From Aplidium turbinatum (Eukaryota; Chordata; Ascidiacea; Aplousobranchia; Polyclinidae): a stretch of DNA of 64,000 nt. The notes under the pieces were generated by a model. It saw only the letters and a list, made by a program, of their open reading frames with translations. It was not told the origin of the DNA and made no database searches. The position numbers were made by a program, and so were the translations under genes. Positions 11,372 to 21,625 of this stretch are shown here, in pieces (the first letter of the stretch is position 1; every line of letters starts with the position of its first letter). The stretch covers positions 19,886,477-19,950,476 of the forward strand of contig OU964918.1 of the NCBI GenBank assembly GCA_918807975.1, read 5' to 3'.

Positions 11372-14300
11372 TCAATTTCGGTAAAAGTGGCGCCTACGTG
11401 GTTTTGGAAATGGGCTCTTCATATGTATTAACTCAACTCAGTCATTCGTTTTTAAGCAAAAACTGTGCTGTATTGGTACTGGATCTGTATCACTATCAGC
11501 CTTACAAAAATTGAGGGCCGAATTTTTCCAGGGCCTAAAGCTACAGCTTTATTAGCCTAATGGTTAATCCGGCCCTGCTTGTGTACCATGTGCGCCAAGC
11601 GGTTTAGATGTTACTCAAAAGCGTAAGTTATGCAGAGCCTAACATACCGATACACTTCCCTTGTTTCTATCATCAGTGCAAAAAGAACAGTCTCTAACCT
11701 TGTTTATACCGCTAATACATTCGCTGTCCCCGAGGAATAAAATCGCTAAGGGTATGCTATGTGAGTTCGTAACGTGGAGATAAATATATCACACTGCGCG
11801 TTGCTCTTGATATTTATTCTCATTGAACTCGCTATGTATAATTTATCTTCATGTGCAAGATTTTTAAATCGTTCTGTTTGCTGGTATCAACGCACATTTA
11901 CATGCAGTAAAATTGAATCTAATTTTAAAAAGGTTAGTGACAAAACCATAGATTTTAGACAAAAATACGATGCAATTACACACCATGCCAATTCACACTT
12001 TATTCTTTTTGACGTTGTATCAATGTGAACTTATTGCAACAGATTATAAACCAAATTGCATTTTTCTTTGTATTTGTCTTGTTGAACTGTTGTAATTTAC
12101 TTGATGGATGATATATATCCATGTATTTATTGAATTTTGTATCAGTAGGTTGTTGGAAATCTTGGCAGAACATCAGTTTAAGATTTAGTCTTGCAGCTTT
12201 TATTTTTAATCTTATTTAACCTTTATTCAGAAGAGAGTTTTTATACGTGTTGATAATATCGGAGTTTGCTTATTTGTTAGTTTTACATATTTATTAAATT
12301 TTCTTTTTTGCATGTGCTAGCTGAAGATACTACTGTAGCCTATTACCATAGCGAAATCGGTTCTTAATAAATTCAGAGGTTAGATTGTTGTCCAAATTCC
12401 AGCATTTGACGAATGTAAAATAGCAATACTAACAATAAAGCAGTTATACTGTACTTAGCCCCCTGAGACAAATTTTGTAATATTTTGAATTCAGGCCATT
12501 CTTAAAAATTCCGGGTGTCTAAAGAGTTGATAAATTCTCAAATGGGTTTGTGACTTAAGAGGTTCGGTGGGAAACATTCTCTCAGCGCGAAGCAAGAGAT
12601 TACTGAATTTCTACAACCACTGCGGTTTCATCCGGTTGCTTTTGCAATAGCATTGTTGGATAACAAATTGTTTGGCTGGCCTAGCTCTGTTATCACCCAT
12701 GGGACTGCAGCTAAATATTTAACTTTACTTTTAAGTCGCATTTTGTAGAAACAAGTTTTTTGTTTGTTCTGTGTTTGCAGTATAAGCCTAAATAATGTTC
12801 ATTCGGATTTGAACACAAAGACAATATGCGACAACTTCGAGCCTCATTCTAAAAACTTTCTACAAACAGTAAATTTAATCAAGACAATTAAAATTAGGCA
12901 AAAAGGGCGGGTACAATTTTAAAAACTTTATTTTTTATTCCATTCTTAATCAATTCAGAAAACGCCATTGCAATAACTTACAATTTTGTAAAATATAGGC
13001 TTAATGTTTTCGACTCAAACCTTCCTGTAGCTACGTTACAATTGAAAGCTAACTCTTTCAGCACACATCCCACTCTTTACTATTATCTACACTTCTATAA
13101 CCTACTTGTGGCCTGTGCATATGTGTATCTTATCTCGTTCAAACTAACATGTGCTGTCGCTTATGAAGAAAACAGTCCGGGTGTCATAAAGTCTGCTCGT
13201 CCATCAGCCACCAAACTTTATCATGCTGCTGTTAAGTACTTTTTCTATCGCTCAAGATAACTTGATGACAAGGGCTGTGTCCAAACGTTGCATTGACGTT
13301 ACGAATAGTTAAAGTGATGGAAAGAAAATAATGATCTGCAATCATGAAAGAGACTGATGAACGACATAGCAAGCCATTATCGCCAGATTTGAAATGATAC
13401 TCATTCCAGGAGAGTAACAGATTACAATCTTAAAAGGGATCCAGGGTTAGAACCATATACAAGATTCACAATTATTGCTTCCCAAACATGCAAGCTAGTA
13501 TACCAACTGTTCAATGGCGTGCCGTAAACTATAAATTTGGAGTGTAGCTTTAGTGCCCACAAAGTATAGATAAAATATAATTTATTTTAGTATGTGGGAT
13601 AAGATAGCCTGCATGCCATTTACTACTCTTGAAAAGATGACTTAGCTGCTAAATTTTTATACCTTATTGCGAAAATCTGTTTCGATTTTTCCTCCTTTTT
13701 TCAATGTCACCCTCTCAAAAGCAGGATTGTAGAGATTAATTTCGAATCAGCAAGGTAGCGGGGTAGGCTATTAATCCAACTACGGAACAGAATAAAACAA
13801 TTCGCATACCGTACAAAAATAATGAATCATCTTTGGGTTAAATTCCGTATACAGACTCAACACATACTCATACAGTATGCTATTTTTTTTGTAAGTAGAT
13901 AAAAGTTTTGCGACATTACGAATTATAAAATTTGAGATCATTTGTTCAACAATAGGAGTTTTACTATTTCAAAGTATTTAGAATGTCATTATCTTCACTA
14001 GTAGGCCTATGCATTTCAACGTTGACATCTTGTAACTTGGTTTTCGAATATTTTCGAGACTCAAATCTAAAAGCACAAAACAATGTTTGTGTAACTGTAG
14101 AGTACAGTATGCGATGTGTCTTTTCATTTCAAAGCAAGCACAATGTGCACACGAAAAGGAATGTAGCTTATGAATGTCATTATCGCCCATCAATCAACAA
14201 ACAGCCTAGGCTAAGTCATAGAGAAAATAATAGAATGCGATAGTCTGGTAAAATACTTAGAGTTAAACGATCCTGTGTTTGGTTTTAATGATGATATACT

Positions 14301-16300
14301 TTTCGATGTCGCTAAAGAGTTGGAAATCTCGAATCAATTTCTTCTGTCATTCTAATGCAGCACCAACAGAATAAACTCAAATAATTATTTAAATACGGTA
14401 TAGCCTACTGAGTAAACTCGACGTACAGTTGATTAGTGGTGAATAACTGGCAGAAATCTTCACACATCAACGTGAATTCTTTGTGGCAACTACTGCAATT
14501 CAAAGTAATAGGTCAGTTACTTTTTGAAACAAAAAAACATTAAGGCGAAACACGGTGTCTATCCCTGTCGATTCTTGCTACACTAGACTGCCGAGAAACA
14601 CGTAGGTATGCTTGACTTTGCGTCGATTACAGTATGCGTAACTTTGTGTCGATTCCAAGTTCTTGTCTTAGTCGTTTGGCTAAAATTGTATTATCCTTTT
14701 GAAAGAACGATTTACTTTGTAGCTTACTGGAGGATCTCTAAATGTAGACAAATCACTGAGATCCAATCACTGAGATCGACAAAAAATGATAACAATGTCT
14801 AAACTAAAGCAACCCCCAGATATCCTGCTTGTTTTTTCATCCTTAATCATATCTCAAATATTACATTCTCCATCTTGTTTTAAACATTTTTGCTTCGTAC
14901 TGATTCTGCTGCTCTCACAAATTTTTACCTAGGTCCGCTACTGCGTCGTATCCATCTGTATTCTTCTTCTTGTTTATGTACCGTCTTTGTGGTAGAATAC
15001 GTACATAAGATAATAGCAATAGAAGAAGAGGAAGGCCCTGTCAGCCTTTATCTTCAACTAGCCTATGCTCTTTACATTGGTGATATCAACTTCGCCGCTT
15101 TGTGTAGTGATATGTTTTGTTGCAGTAAACCCGTGCAGTGGCGGTTTTGCCCTTTTGGTGTGCAATTATTACCTTTTTTCATTGCAAAAGACGATGACTA
15201 GCCTATCCATGGGTGCTCGCTCGGTTAGCGATAGTTGGTCTTTTTGCTATCCCCACTTCCATGTCAAACGAACGTAACAAACGATGTATTAGGCCTAATA
15301 CATGACCAGTTGGAATTCTTGTCAATGATAAAAAAAAAAAAAAAATTGAATTGATGTAACAAAGCAGGCAAAATTTTAAGCTCTTTTACAGAAGAGCCGA
15401 TTCTCCAACACGTCACCGCGCTATATCGCCACCTTGCAAAAGTTTATCAAAATAAACTTTGGCATTCTCAGTTGTTAATACACCTCCATTTTGTTCTACT
15501 TTTGTCAACAATTTCGGCATGCTTGCAAGTTGCGAAATTTGTTTGATAGTGTCAAAGTAGCCTACTTAATTTTCTGTCGTCATTTTCTTGCGATATCCTG
15601 GGCAACATTAGCCTACATTTTGTAATGCGTTGTTTCTTGCGATGTGTTCGAAGTATCGTAACTTTCTTGCATTGATGTCCTGGCCTGCTTGCAGCAGTGA
15701 ATACAGCATAGGCTGCTGTTTCTCTTGTAGCCTACAGCGGGACTAAAAGACACAAATTATTAAATGACATGGGTTCAGTTTCAGTGCAACCTTTTTAGGG
15801 AAACTATGTAGGCTTCGGTAATTAACCTACAATAGGCTACAATGTCCAAATTCTATACCCTACTTTCAGTACTAAGCAAGCTGCAGTGCAAAATGTGAAA
15901 GGTTGTTTCAAAGAGAGTCGTACAAGTCTTTATTAACAGTAGATGTTAAACTTGATCACGTTACTCGGCTTTATATGCCTATGGTTCAACAAGACAAACT
16001 CTCTACCGAAGCTCTATAAGTCTTTATTAATAGCCTAATCCTTCCCAGGTAGCCAAATTCTACCTTTTCCTATTAGTTGAAAGTTTGCATCGCGAAAAGG
16101 TCAAATTTCATCAGTTTGAAAAACAAAACATTTGACTAAACACGAGCCTTTAAAGTGTTGACAATAAAAACTTGAAATTTTTTTAATGAGCTATGCAGAA
16201 ATGCGGAGAATTAGCTTTGTTTTTTTTTTCAGACCATACGATCCACATCACATAAGTTAAACTAGAGTTAATAATATGGAACCAAATCCTCTTCCCATAG
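11372..16300. other. Intergenic stretch without recognised gene
   Basis: I find no exon chain, known domain or complete transposon here. A string near 11540-11577 (ccggccctg end; reverse complement cagggccggattaacc) looks like one hAT terminus without a partner. A poly(A) run lies at about 15330. ORFs up to about 100 codons (for example 14890-15201) have no recognisable similarity and no supporting splice context. Confidence 0.5.
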
Positions 16301-16308
16301 GCTTTTAT

Positions 16309-16575
16309 CCGCCCCCTTAGCTCAGTGGTTAAGCACCCGACTAAGATGAAGCGGCGCTAGTTCAGCTTTTTCGAACTGTGCGATTGAGCAACACATTCTG
16401 ACGACTGCTTTCCATTCAGCGGCACAATGAGGATAGAATAGTTACCCGGCAACATTACTTCCACAAAAGCAGAAACTTACTCCATCAATCTCGGGGACCG
16501 GGCCTGCGTCAGTGGTCCAAAGCCTCTACGGTATGGGGAGAGTGAAGATGCGACATCTGTTCAGTCCCTAGTTAG
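16309..16575 (+). mobile_element. tRNA-derived SINE (family 1)
   Basis: It begins gcccccttagctcagtgg, a good pol III A box. A poor B-box-like ttcgaact follows, then a body containing cattcagcggca and caatctcggggaccgggcct. The body matches, in reverse orientation, the copy at 46.1-46.3 kb, so it is a dispersed SINE and not a tRNA gene. Confidence 0.75.
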
Positions 16576-16932
16576 TTTTTCTGCAAACCATGTAGGCTAA
16601 CAACCTGACGCAATCCTAATCGTATCACACAAATACACGTTGACAATTTTATTTCATGAATTTCACAACTTCGTGTAAAGAAATTAAAAAAAAAACATAG
16701 GAAAGCAGTGGACAAGAGATGATAATTCACTAGGCATGACGAAATAAGTGTAAAGTAAAAAAACTAAACAAAAACTTTCCCTTCGCTCTTAATTAGTTTT
16801 AATTTCATAAAAAACTCAAATAGGCTACCAAGAGCCGGATCGATGAAATGAGCACATGAAGCAACATAAAAAATAAAAAAATGCATTGAACGTTGAGCAA
16901 AAACAGGTTAAGAAACAAACAACACATGATTC

Positions 16933-17140
16933 TAGTTTGGTTTGCAGCGAAACGTAAGTGCACCATCAAGTGATTATGACAACCAGAAGGTATAAGATAT
17001 TGAACATCTTTCCAGTCGATCCTTCCGACACCTCTCCTCACTATACGAGGTAGAGTTGCCTCAACAAATCGCTGAACATCATCAATTTTATTAGGTTTCA
17101 TTGTTTGATGTCGTTGATAATCATCTGATTTTGTTACCAC
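16933..17140 (-). CDS. Unrecognised ORF segment (coherent composition)
   Basis: The minus-strand ORF starting at 17140 reads MVTKSDDYQRHQTMK and then DDVQRFVEATLPRIVRRG..DWKDVQYLIPSGCHNHL before degenerating into hydrophobic low-complexity translation. The first ~70 residues look like real protein, but I cannot place them in a family. It could be a host exon, a retrocopy or a transposon remnant. Confidence 0.25.
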
Positions 17141-17420
17141 CTTTCAAAGTCTTTAATAGCAAACCTCGTTTGAGATAAAAAGATGAACAACTGAAACTAC
17201 AAACTAGCTCTACTACATCCCTTCTTGACATTTATGCATTTCAAGCAAGCGTAGGCAAGAAATAAAGGCAAGGTGAGAGTCAAAGTTTTGTAGCAAAGAA
17301 AAAATCCAAAAGCTTTCAAGTACAATTCACGTTTTAGCACTTTTATCTTTCAAACACATTCGTAATATGAAACTTTTGTATAAAAATTAATAGCAGCACG
17401 ACTTTTCAGTACTAGATGTG

Positions 17421-17988
17421 TGTCACAAATTCAATTGTTCTGCTGCTTATGCTTTCAGTCAAGCCCAGTCATTGTGACCTATCATGGTCCCTTTTGCTTT
17501 ATTATGTCATTGTGTGATTTTATTTTGGCAACTCTGGTCAAAGTTCATTTTCAGCTGAGGCAAGGAATGGCTTGTTGCTAGACAAAGCTTACTTTATCTA
17601 TTTTTGACTTTTATGTATCATAGTTGAGTAAAAAGGTCAATTATTTTGTTATAGTTAAGTAAGAGTGTCGTTTATCATGTGTCGTCTGTAATAACTAGAT
17701 AGTTATTACTTTACCTTAAGTATTCGCCTGACCAGTTAGCCCAGCTCTGCAGTTATTGTGAAACTGTAAGTAACTACTAATTTTTATCCATTTACTTGGT
17801 TAACTAAGAGAACTGGTGTGTGCTATGTATTTCTAACCGCCATTCCTTTTGTTTTTCATGCTCGGATTCTATTTGAATAAGACTTGATTGATGTTGTAAA
17901 CTGTACTTAATAAAGTGACTAAGGCTACACAAAAAGTGCTTTCTGCATATCAGTCCGCGCACGTTTGTAAATCAGACAAACCGTGACA
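17421..17988 (+). repeat. 5' LTR
   Basis: It begins tgtcacaaattc and ends near accgtgaca. Likely U3 is 17421-17865. R probably starts at the spliced-leader-like string at 17866, with an AATAAA at about 17911 and then a short U5. It is nearly identical to the 3' LTR. Confidence 0.85.
17866..17881 (+). promoter_or_regulatory. Spliced-leader string in 5' LTR
   Basis: The 16 bases attctatttgaataag equal the Ciona SL as I remember it. They are not followed by a GT donor, so this is not an SL RNA gene. The string sits about 45 bases before AATAAA, where the R region would start. Capture of a trans-spliced leader into R is the inferred explanation. Confidence 0.7.
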
Positions 17989-18071
17989 TCTGCGGCCTCG
18001 TTCGGGATATTTTTATTCCAACAAAAAGTGACTGCATATGCAAACCTGTTGTACTTTGCCTTAAAAAAAAG

Positions 18072-18689
18072 TTGCTTGCAATGGATAGGCTTATCGATGC
18101 AGGAAAACAACTGGGATACGAAGATGAAGAGTTGAGGAAGTTTGTGGCAGATCAGCAAGCTCTTGAAAGAGAAGCGAGGCTTCGCTTAGCTGATGAGAGG
18201 AGAGCAGCGACAGAAGCTCAACAAAAAATGAAGGAATTGGAACTTGAGCTTGCGAAAGTCAATGGAGACACTGCCTCGGTGCTTTCCCACAAAGGGAAAA
18301 CCCCTAAATTGCCAACATTTGTAGATGGGAAAGATGAGCTTGATAGCTACCTGTTAAGGTTTGAAAGGTTCGCTGCAGCTAGTCGGTGGGACAAAGAAGA
18401 ATGGGCAACGTCGCTCAGTGCTTTGTTGACGGGAAAAGCTTTAGATGTTTATTCGCGTTTATCCGATGAGGCTGCGGTAAATTACGACCAGTTGAAGCAA
18501 GTGTTGCTCAACCGGTATGAGCTGACTGAAGAGGGGTATCGATCGAAATTTAGAGATGCGAAACCTCAACTAGAAGAAACTTCAGAACAATTTTTAGTGC
18601 GGATTCAAAATTATATTGAGAAGTGGATTGAAATGGCTGGATGTGGCACAGAGTGGAAAGGTGTTAGAGATTTGCTTGTAAAAGAGTAA
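18072..18689 (+). CDS. gag-like part of the LTR element
   Basis: The segment has a charged N-terminal helix (about residues 1-65). A retrotransposon capsid-like region follows, with PTFVDGKDELDSYLLRFER, ALLTGKALDVYSRL and a FRDAKPQLEETSEQFLVRI stretch reminiscent of SCAN/Gmr1-type gag. It forms the shell of the particle in this family. It lies directly upstream of the zinc-knuckle/integrase segment. Confidence 0.75.
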   Translation: MLAMDRLIDAGKQLGYEDEELRKFVADQQALEREARLRLADERRAATEAQQKMKELELELAKVNGDTASVLSHKGKTPKLPTFVDGKDELDSYLLRFERFAAASRWDKEEWATSLSALLTGKALDVYSRLSDEAAVNYDQLKQVLLNRYELTEEGYRSKFRDAKPQLEETSEQFLVRIQNYIEKWIEMAGCGTEWKGVRDLLVKE

Positions 18690-18700
18690 TTTGTCAAGTC

Positions 18701-20743
18701 ATGTCCAAAGAGTCCATATATCTGAAGGAGCAAGCCCCAAAAGATCTATTTACACTAGCTACCATTGCTGATCAATTCCTAAGAGCACACAGTCTCGACC
18801 TATCAGAAGTTACAAGAAAGACAAATGCAGAAAATGAGAGCAAGAAAGGAAGCCCACACTGTTTTAACTGTAAGAGTCCTGGACATATGGTCAAAGATTG
18901 TCCGAAACTCAAATCAGACACGCCAAATGCTAGAAAGTGCTACATTTGTAACAAGATTGGGCACTTAGCAAAAGACTGCCGAGTACGCATTCCAGCTAGG
19001 AAATTTGCTGCTGCAGGACAAATCGAGAAGAGAGATTTCCAAGATGTTTATGCTTCTAATGGCTGTGCATGTCTGGCATCGTGTACCGTATCCGAGAAGT
19101 TTCCTATTAATAAAGGCTTAGTTGGGGAAACAATGGTCACTGTGCTTAGAGACACTGGCTGCAATGGAGTAATTGTTAAACGAGACTTAGTGAATAACTC
19201 CCAATTGACAGGAGCAACTGGCCATTTGAAGCTTTTGAACAAAGCAGAAATTGATGCTCCAATTGCAAGAATTCTAATTGACACTCCATTTTACAAAGGT
19301 GAAGTGGATGCTCTTTGTCTAGAAGAGTCTCTCTATGACCTGGTGGTTGGTAATATCAGTGGAGCTAGACAACCAGATGATCCGGACCCAGTGTGGAAGG
19401 AAGCATCTGCTGTGACAACCAGAATACAAGCTCGAAAGAAAAAAGAAGACCTCAAACCTCTGAAGATTGATGAAGGCAGCCCTTGGCATGCAGTCAACAG
19501 AGAAGAGTTTAAAGAAGCTCAACAGGCAGATAATTCACTCATTTGCCTTCGATCCATGACTGAAGAAAGAATCAAAGGACAGGGAAGGTCTTACTTTAAA
19601 GAGGACGGAGATTTGCTGTATCGTTGGTTTCAGCACCCGAAAGTTAATGGTGGGAATTGGATCCAGCAATTAGTGGTACCAAAATTATTGCACTTAAAGA
19701 CCATGGAAGCGGCTCATGATGCTTTGATGGGTGGTCATTTGGGAGTCAAGAAAACAATGGACAGAATTTTGACAAACTTCCATTGGCCTGGCATTAAAGA
19801 TGATGTAAAGTGGTTCTGTCGTTCATGTGACATATGCCAGAGGACAATATCCAAAGGTCGGGTACCACACGCTCCATTACAGAACATGCCTATTATTGAC
19901 ATTCCATTCAAAAGAGTTGCAGTGGACTTAGTTGGACCGATTCAGCCTCCCAGTGCTGAAGGTCATCGGTATATTTTGACTTTAGTGGATTATGCCACGC
20001 GTTACCCAGAAGCTGTCGCTCTAAAAAACATTACCACAGAAGTTGTCGCTGAAGCACTGGTCGATATCTACAGTCGACTTGGGATTCCGGAGAAAATTTT
20101 GAGTGATATGGGGACGCAATTTGTCTCCGAGTGCATGCAAGAAGTAGAACGACTGTTAAAAATTAAGCATATTTCAACGACACCTTACCATCCGCAGTGC
20201 AATGGTCTTTCAGAGAAGTTCAATGGCACGTTGAAGATGATGTTGAAGCGGTTGTGTAGCGATCAACCTACACAGTGGCACAGATTCATCAATGCTTTAC
20301 TTTTTGCATACAGAAAAGTGCCGCAAGAAACAATTGGATTTGCACCATTCGAGTTGCTGTATGGCAGATCTGTGCGAGGCCCGATGCACGTTTTAAAGGA
20401 GATGTGGTCCAGCTCGAGCACCAAGCCCGAAGTTTTGAGCAGCTATCGGTATGTATTTGACCTTCGAGAGAGAATGGAGGAAGCCTTCAAGGTTGTGAGT
20501 AACGAAATTGAAAAGGCCCAGACTCGTTACAAACGAAATTTTGATCGCAAGATAAGGCAGAGAACATTTAAAAACGATGACCTTGTTCTCATCTTACTAC
20601 CTACTGATAACAACAAGCTACTGATGCAGTGGAAAGGCCCATTCAAGGTAATCAGTCAAATTGGCCAAAACGACTACAAATTTGATCTTGGTGGAAAGTT
20701 GAAAGTGTTCCATGTAAATTTGTTGAAGAAGTATTATGTGTGA
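18701..20743 (+). CDS. Zinc-knuckle, protease-like and integrase part of the LTR element
   Basis: Two nucleic-acid-binding CCHC knuckles (CFNCKSPGHMVKDC, CYICNKIGHLAKDC) come first. A retropepsin-like LRDTGCNGVIV follows, then the integrase H2C2 module (GGHLGVKKTM...CRSCDICQ). The RNase-H-like integrase core is seen as VDLVGP...D...E, with YHPQCNGLSEKFNGTLK near its end. The C-terminus (WKGPFKVISQIG...VFHVNLLKKY) is the usual integrase tail. The integrase joins element ends to target DNA. It is a transposon relic, not a host gene. Confidence 0.8.
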   Translation: MSKESIYLKEQAPKDLFTLATIADQFLRAHSLDLSEVTRKTNAENESKKGSPHCFNCKSPGHMVKDCPKLKSDTPNARKCYICNKIGHLAKDCRVRIPARKFAAAGQIEKRDFQDVYASNGCACLASCTVSEKFPINKGLVGETMVTVLRDTGCNGVIVKRDLVNNSQLTGATGHLKLLNKAEIDAPIARILIDTPFYKGEVDALCLEESLYDLVVGNISGARQPDDPDPVWKEASAVTTRIQARKKKEDLKPLKIDEGSPWHAVNREEFKEAQQADNSLICLRSMTEERIKGQGRSYFKEDGDLLYRWFQHPKVNGGNWIQQLVVPKLLHLKTMEAAHDALMGGHLGVKKTMDRILTNFHWPGIKDDVKWFCRSCDICQRTISKGRVPHAPLQNMPIIDIPFKRVAVDLVGPIQPPSAEGHRYILTLVDYATRYPEAVALKNITTEVVAEALVDIYSRLGIPEKILSDMGTQFVSECMQEVERLLKIKHISTTPYHPQCNGLSEKFNGTLKMMLKRLCSDQPTQWHRFINALLFAYRKVPQETIGFAPFELLYGRSVRGPMHVLKEMWSSSSTKPEVLSSYRYVFDLRERMEEAFKVVSNEIEKAQTRYKRNFDRKIRQRTFKNDDLVLILLPTDNNKLLMQWKGPFKVISQIGQNDYKFDLGGKLKVFHVNLLKKYYV

Positions 20744-20903
20744 GAGGACGAAAGCGATAATGTTGGTGCTGACTGCATGAGTAGAATTAACTAATTGCAC
20801 GGTTTATTGTGTAATGTACTCTGTACGATTTCGTACTTTGCTCATAGAATTTGTGTTAGTGTTGTTGACAGAAATTGAGAATTTTGTTCTTGACAGGGGG
20901 CGA

Positions 20904-21470
20904 TGTCACAAATTCAATTGTTCTGCTGCTTATGCTTTCAGTCAAGCCAAGTCATTGTGACCTATCATGGTCCCTTTTGCTTTATTATGTCATTGTGTGA
21001 TTTTATTTTGGCAACTCTGGTCAAAGTTCATTTTCAGCTGAGGCAAGGAATGGCTTGTTGCTAGACAAAGCTTACTTTATCTGTTTTTGACTTTTATGTA
21101 TCATAGTTGAGTAAAAAGGTCAATTATTTTGTTATAGTTAAGTAAGAGTGTCGTTTATCATGTGTCGTCTGTAATAACTAGATAGTTATTACTTTACCTT
21201 AAGTATTCGCCTGACCAGTTAGCCCAGCTCTGCAGTTATTGTGAAACTGTAAGTAACTACTAATTTTTATCCATTTACTTGGTTAACTAAGAGAACTGGT
21301 GTGTGCTATGTATTTCTAACCGCCATTCCTTTTGTTTTTCATGCTCGGATTCTATTTGAATAAGACTTGATTGATGTTGTAAACTGTACTTAATAAAGTG
21401 ACTAAGGCTACACAAAAGTGCTTTCTGCATATCAGTCCGCGCGCGTTTGTAAATCAGACAAACCGTGACT
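20904..21470 (+). repeat. 3' LTR
   Basis: It begins tgtcacaaattc after the purine tract and ends before the second atgtg. It carries the same AATAAA and spliced-leader string as the 5' LTR. Confidence 0.85.
21349..21364 (+). promoter_or_regulatory. Spliced-leader string in 3' LTR
   Basis: This is the same attctatttgaataag at the corresponding LTR position as 17866-17881, as expected if R is copied during reverse transcription. Confidence 0.7.
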
Positions 21471-21625
21471 ATGTGCAACGCAAACAAGTAGACATTAGCA
21501 AATTAATAACATTATAGAGATTACGACATTGTTTGCACTGGATCTTGTTCCAGCTGCTAGCACACATGGTTTCACTTTGATGTAGAGCACCAACAACTTT
21601 TGTAAAAACATAACAAAGATCATGT

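Larger units (their letters stand above)
17421..21470 (+). mobile_element. Ty3/gypsy-like LTR retrotransposon, young, non-autonomous looking
   Basis: Two LTRs of about 567 bp (17421-17988 and 20904-21470) differ at only about four positions by eye. The 5-bp duplication atgtg lies at 17416-17420 and 21471-21475. A polypurine tract (aggggg) precedes the 3' LTR. Parts in order are a gag-like segment, two CCHC zinc knuckles, a protease-like segment and an integrase with H2C2 zinc finger and DDE core. I do not recognise a reverse transcriptase/RNase H segment in its 4.05 kb, so it looks broken, with about one or two breaks, and probably depended on a relative. High LTR identity implies recent insertion. 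Confidence 0.85.

Noticed and set aside
14890-15201. 103-codon plus-strand ORF
   Set aside because: No recognisable motifs, poor start context and no splice partners; likely chance.
16309-16385. tRNA gene
   Set aside because: The A box is good but stems and B box are poor, and the downstream body repeats at 46.2 kb, so it is a SINE head. The same reasoning applies to 47037 and 32150.
18701-20743. Domesticated integrase host gene
   Set aside because: Near-identical LTRs and a perfect target duplication show a recent retrotransposon.
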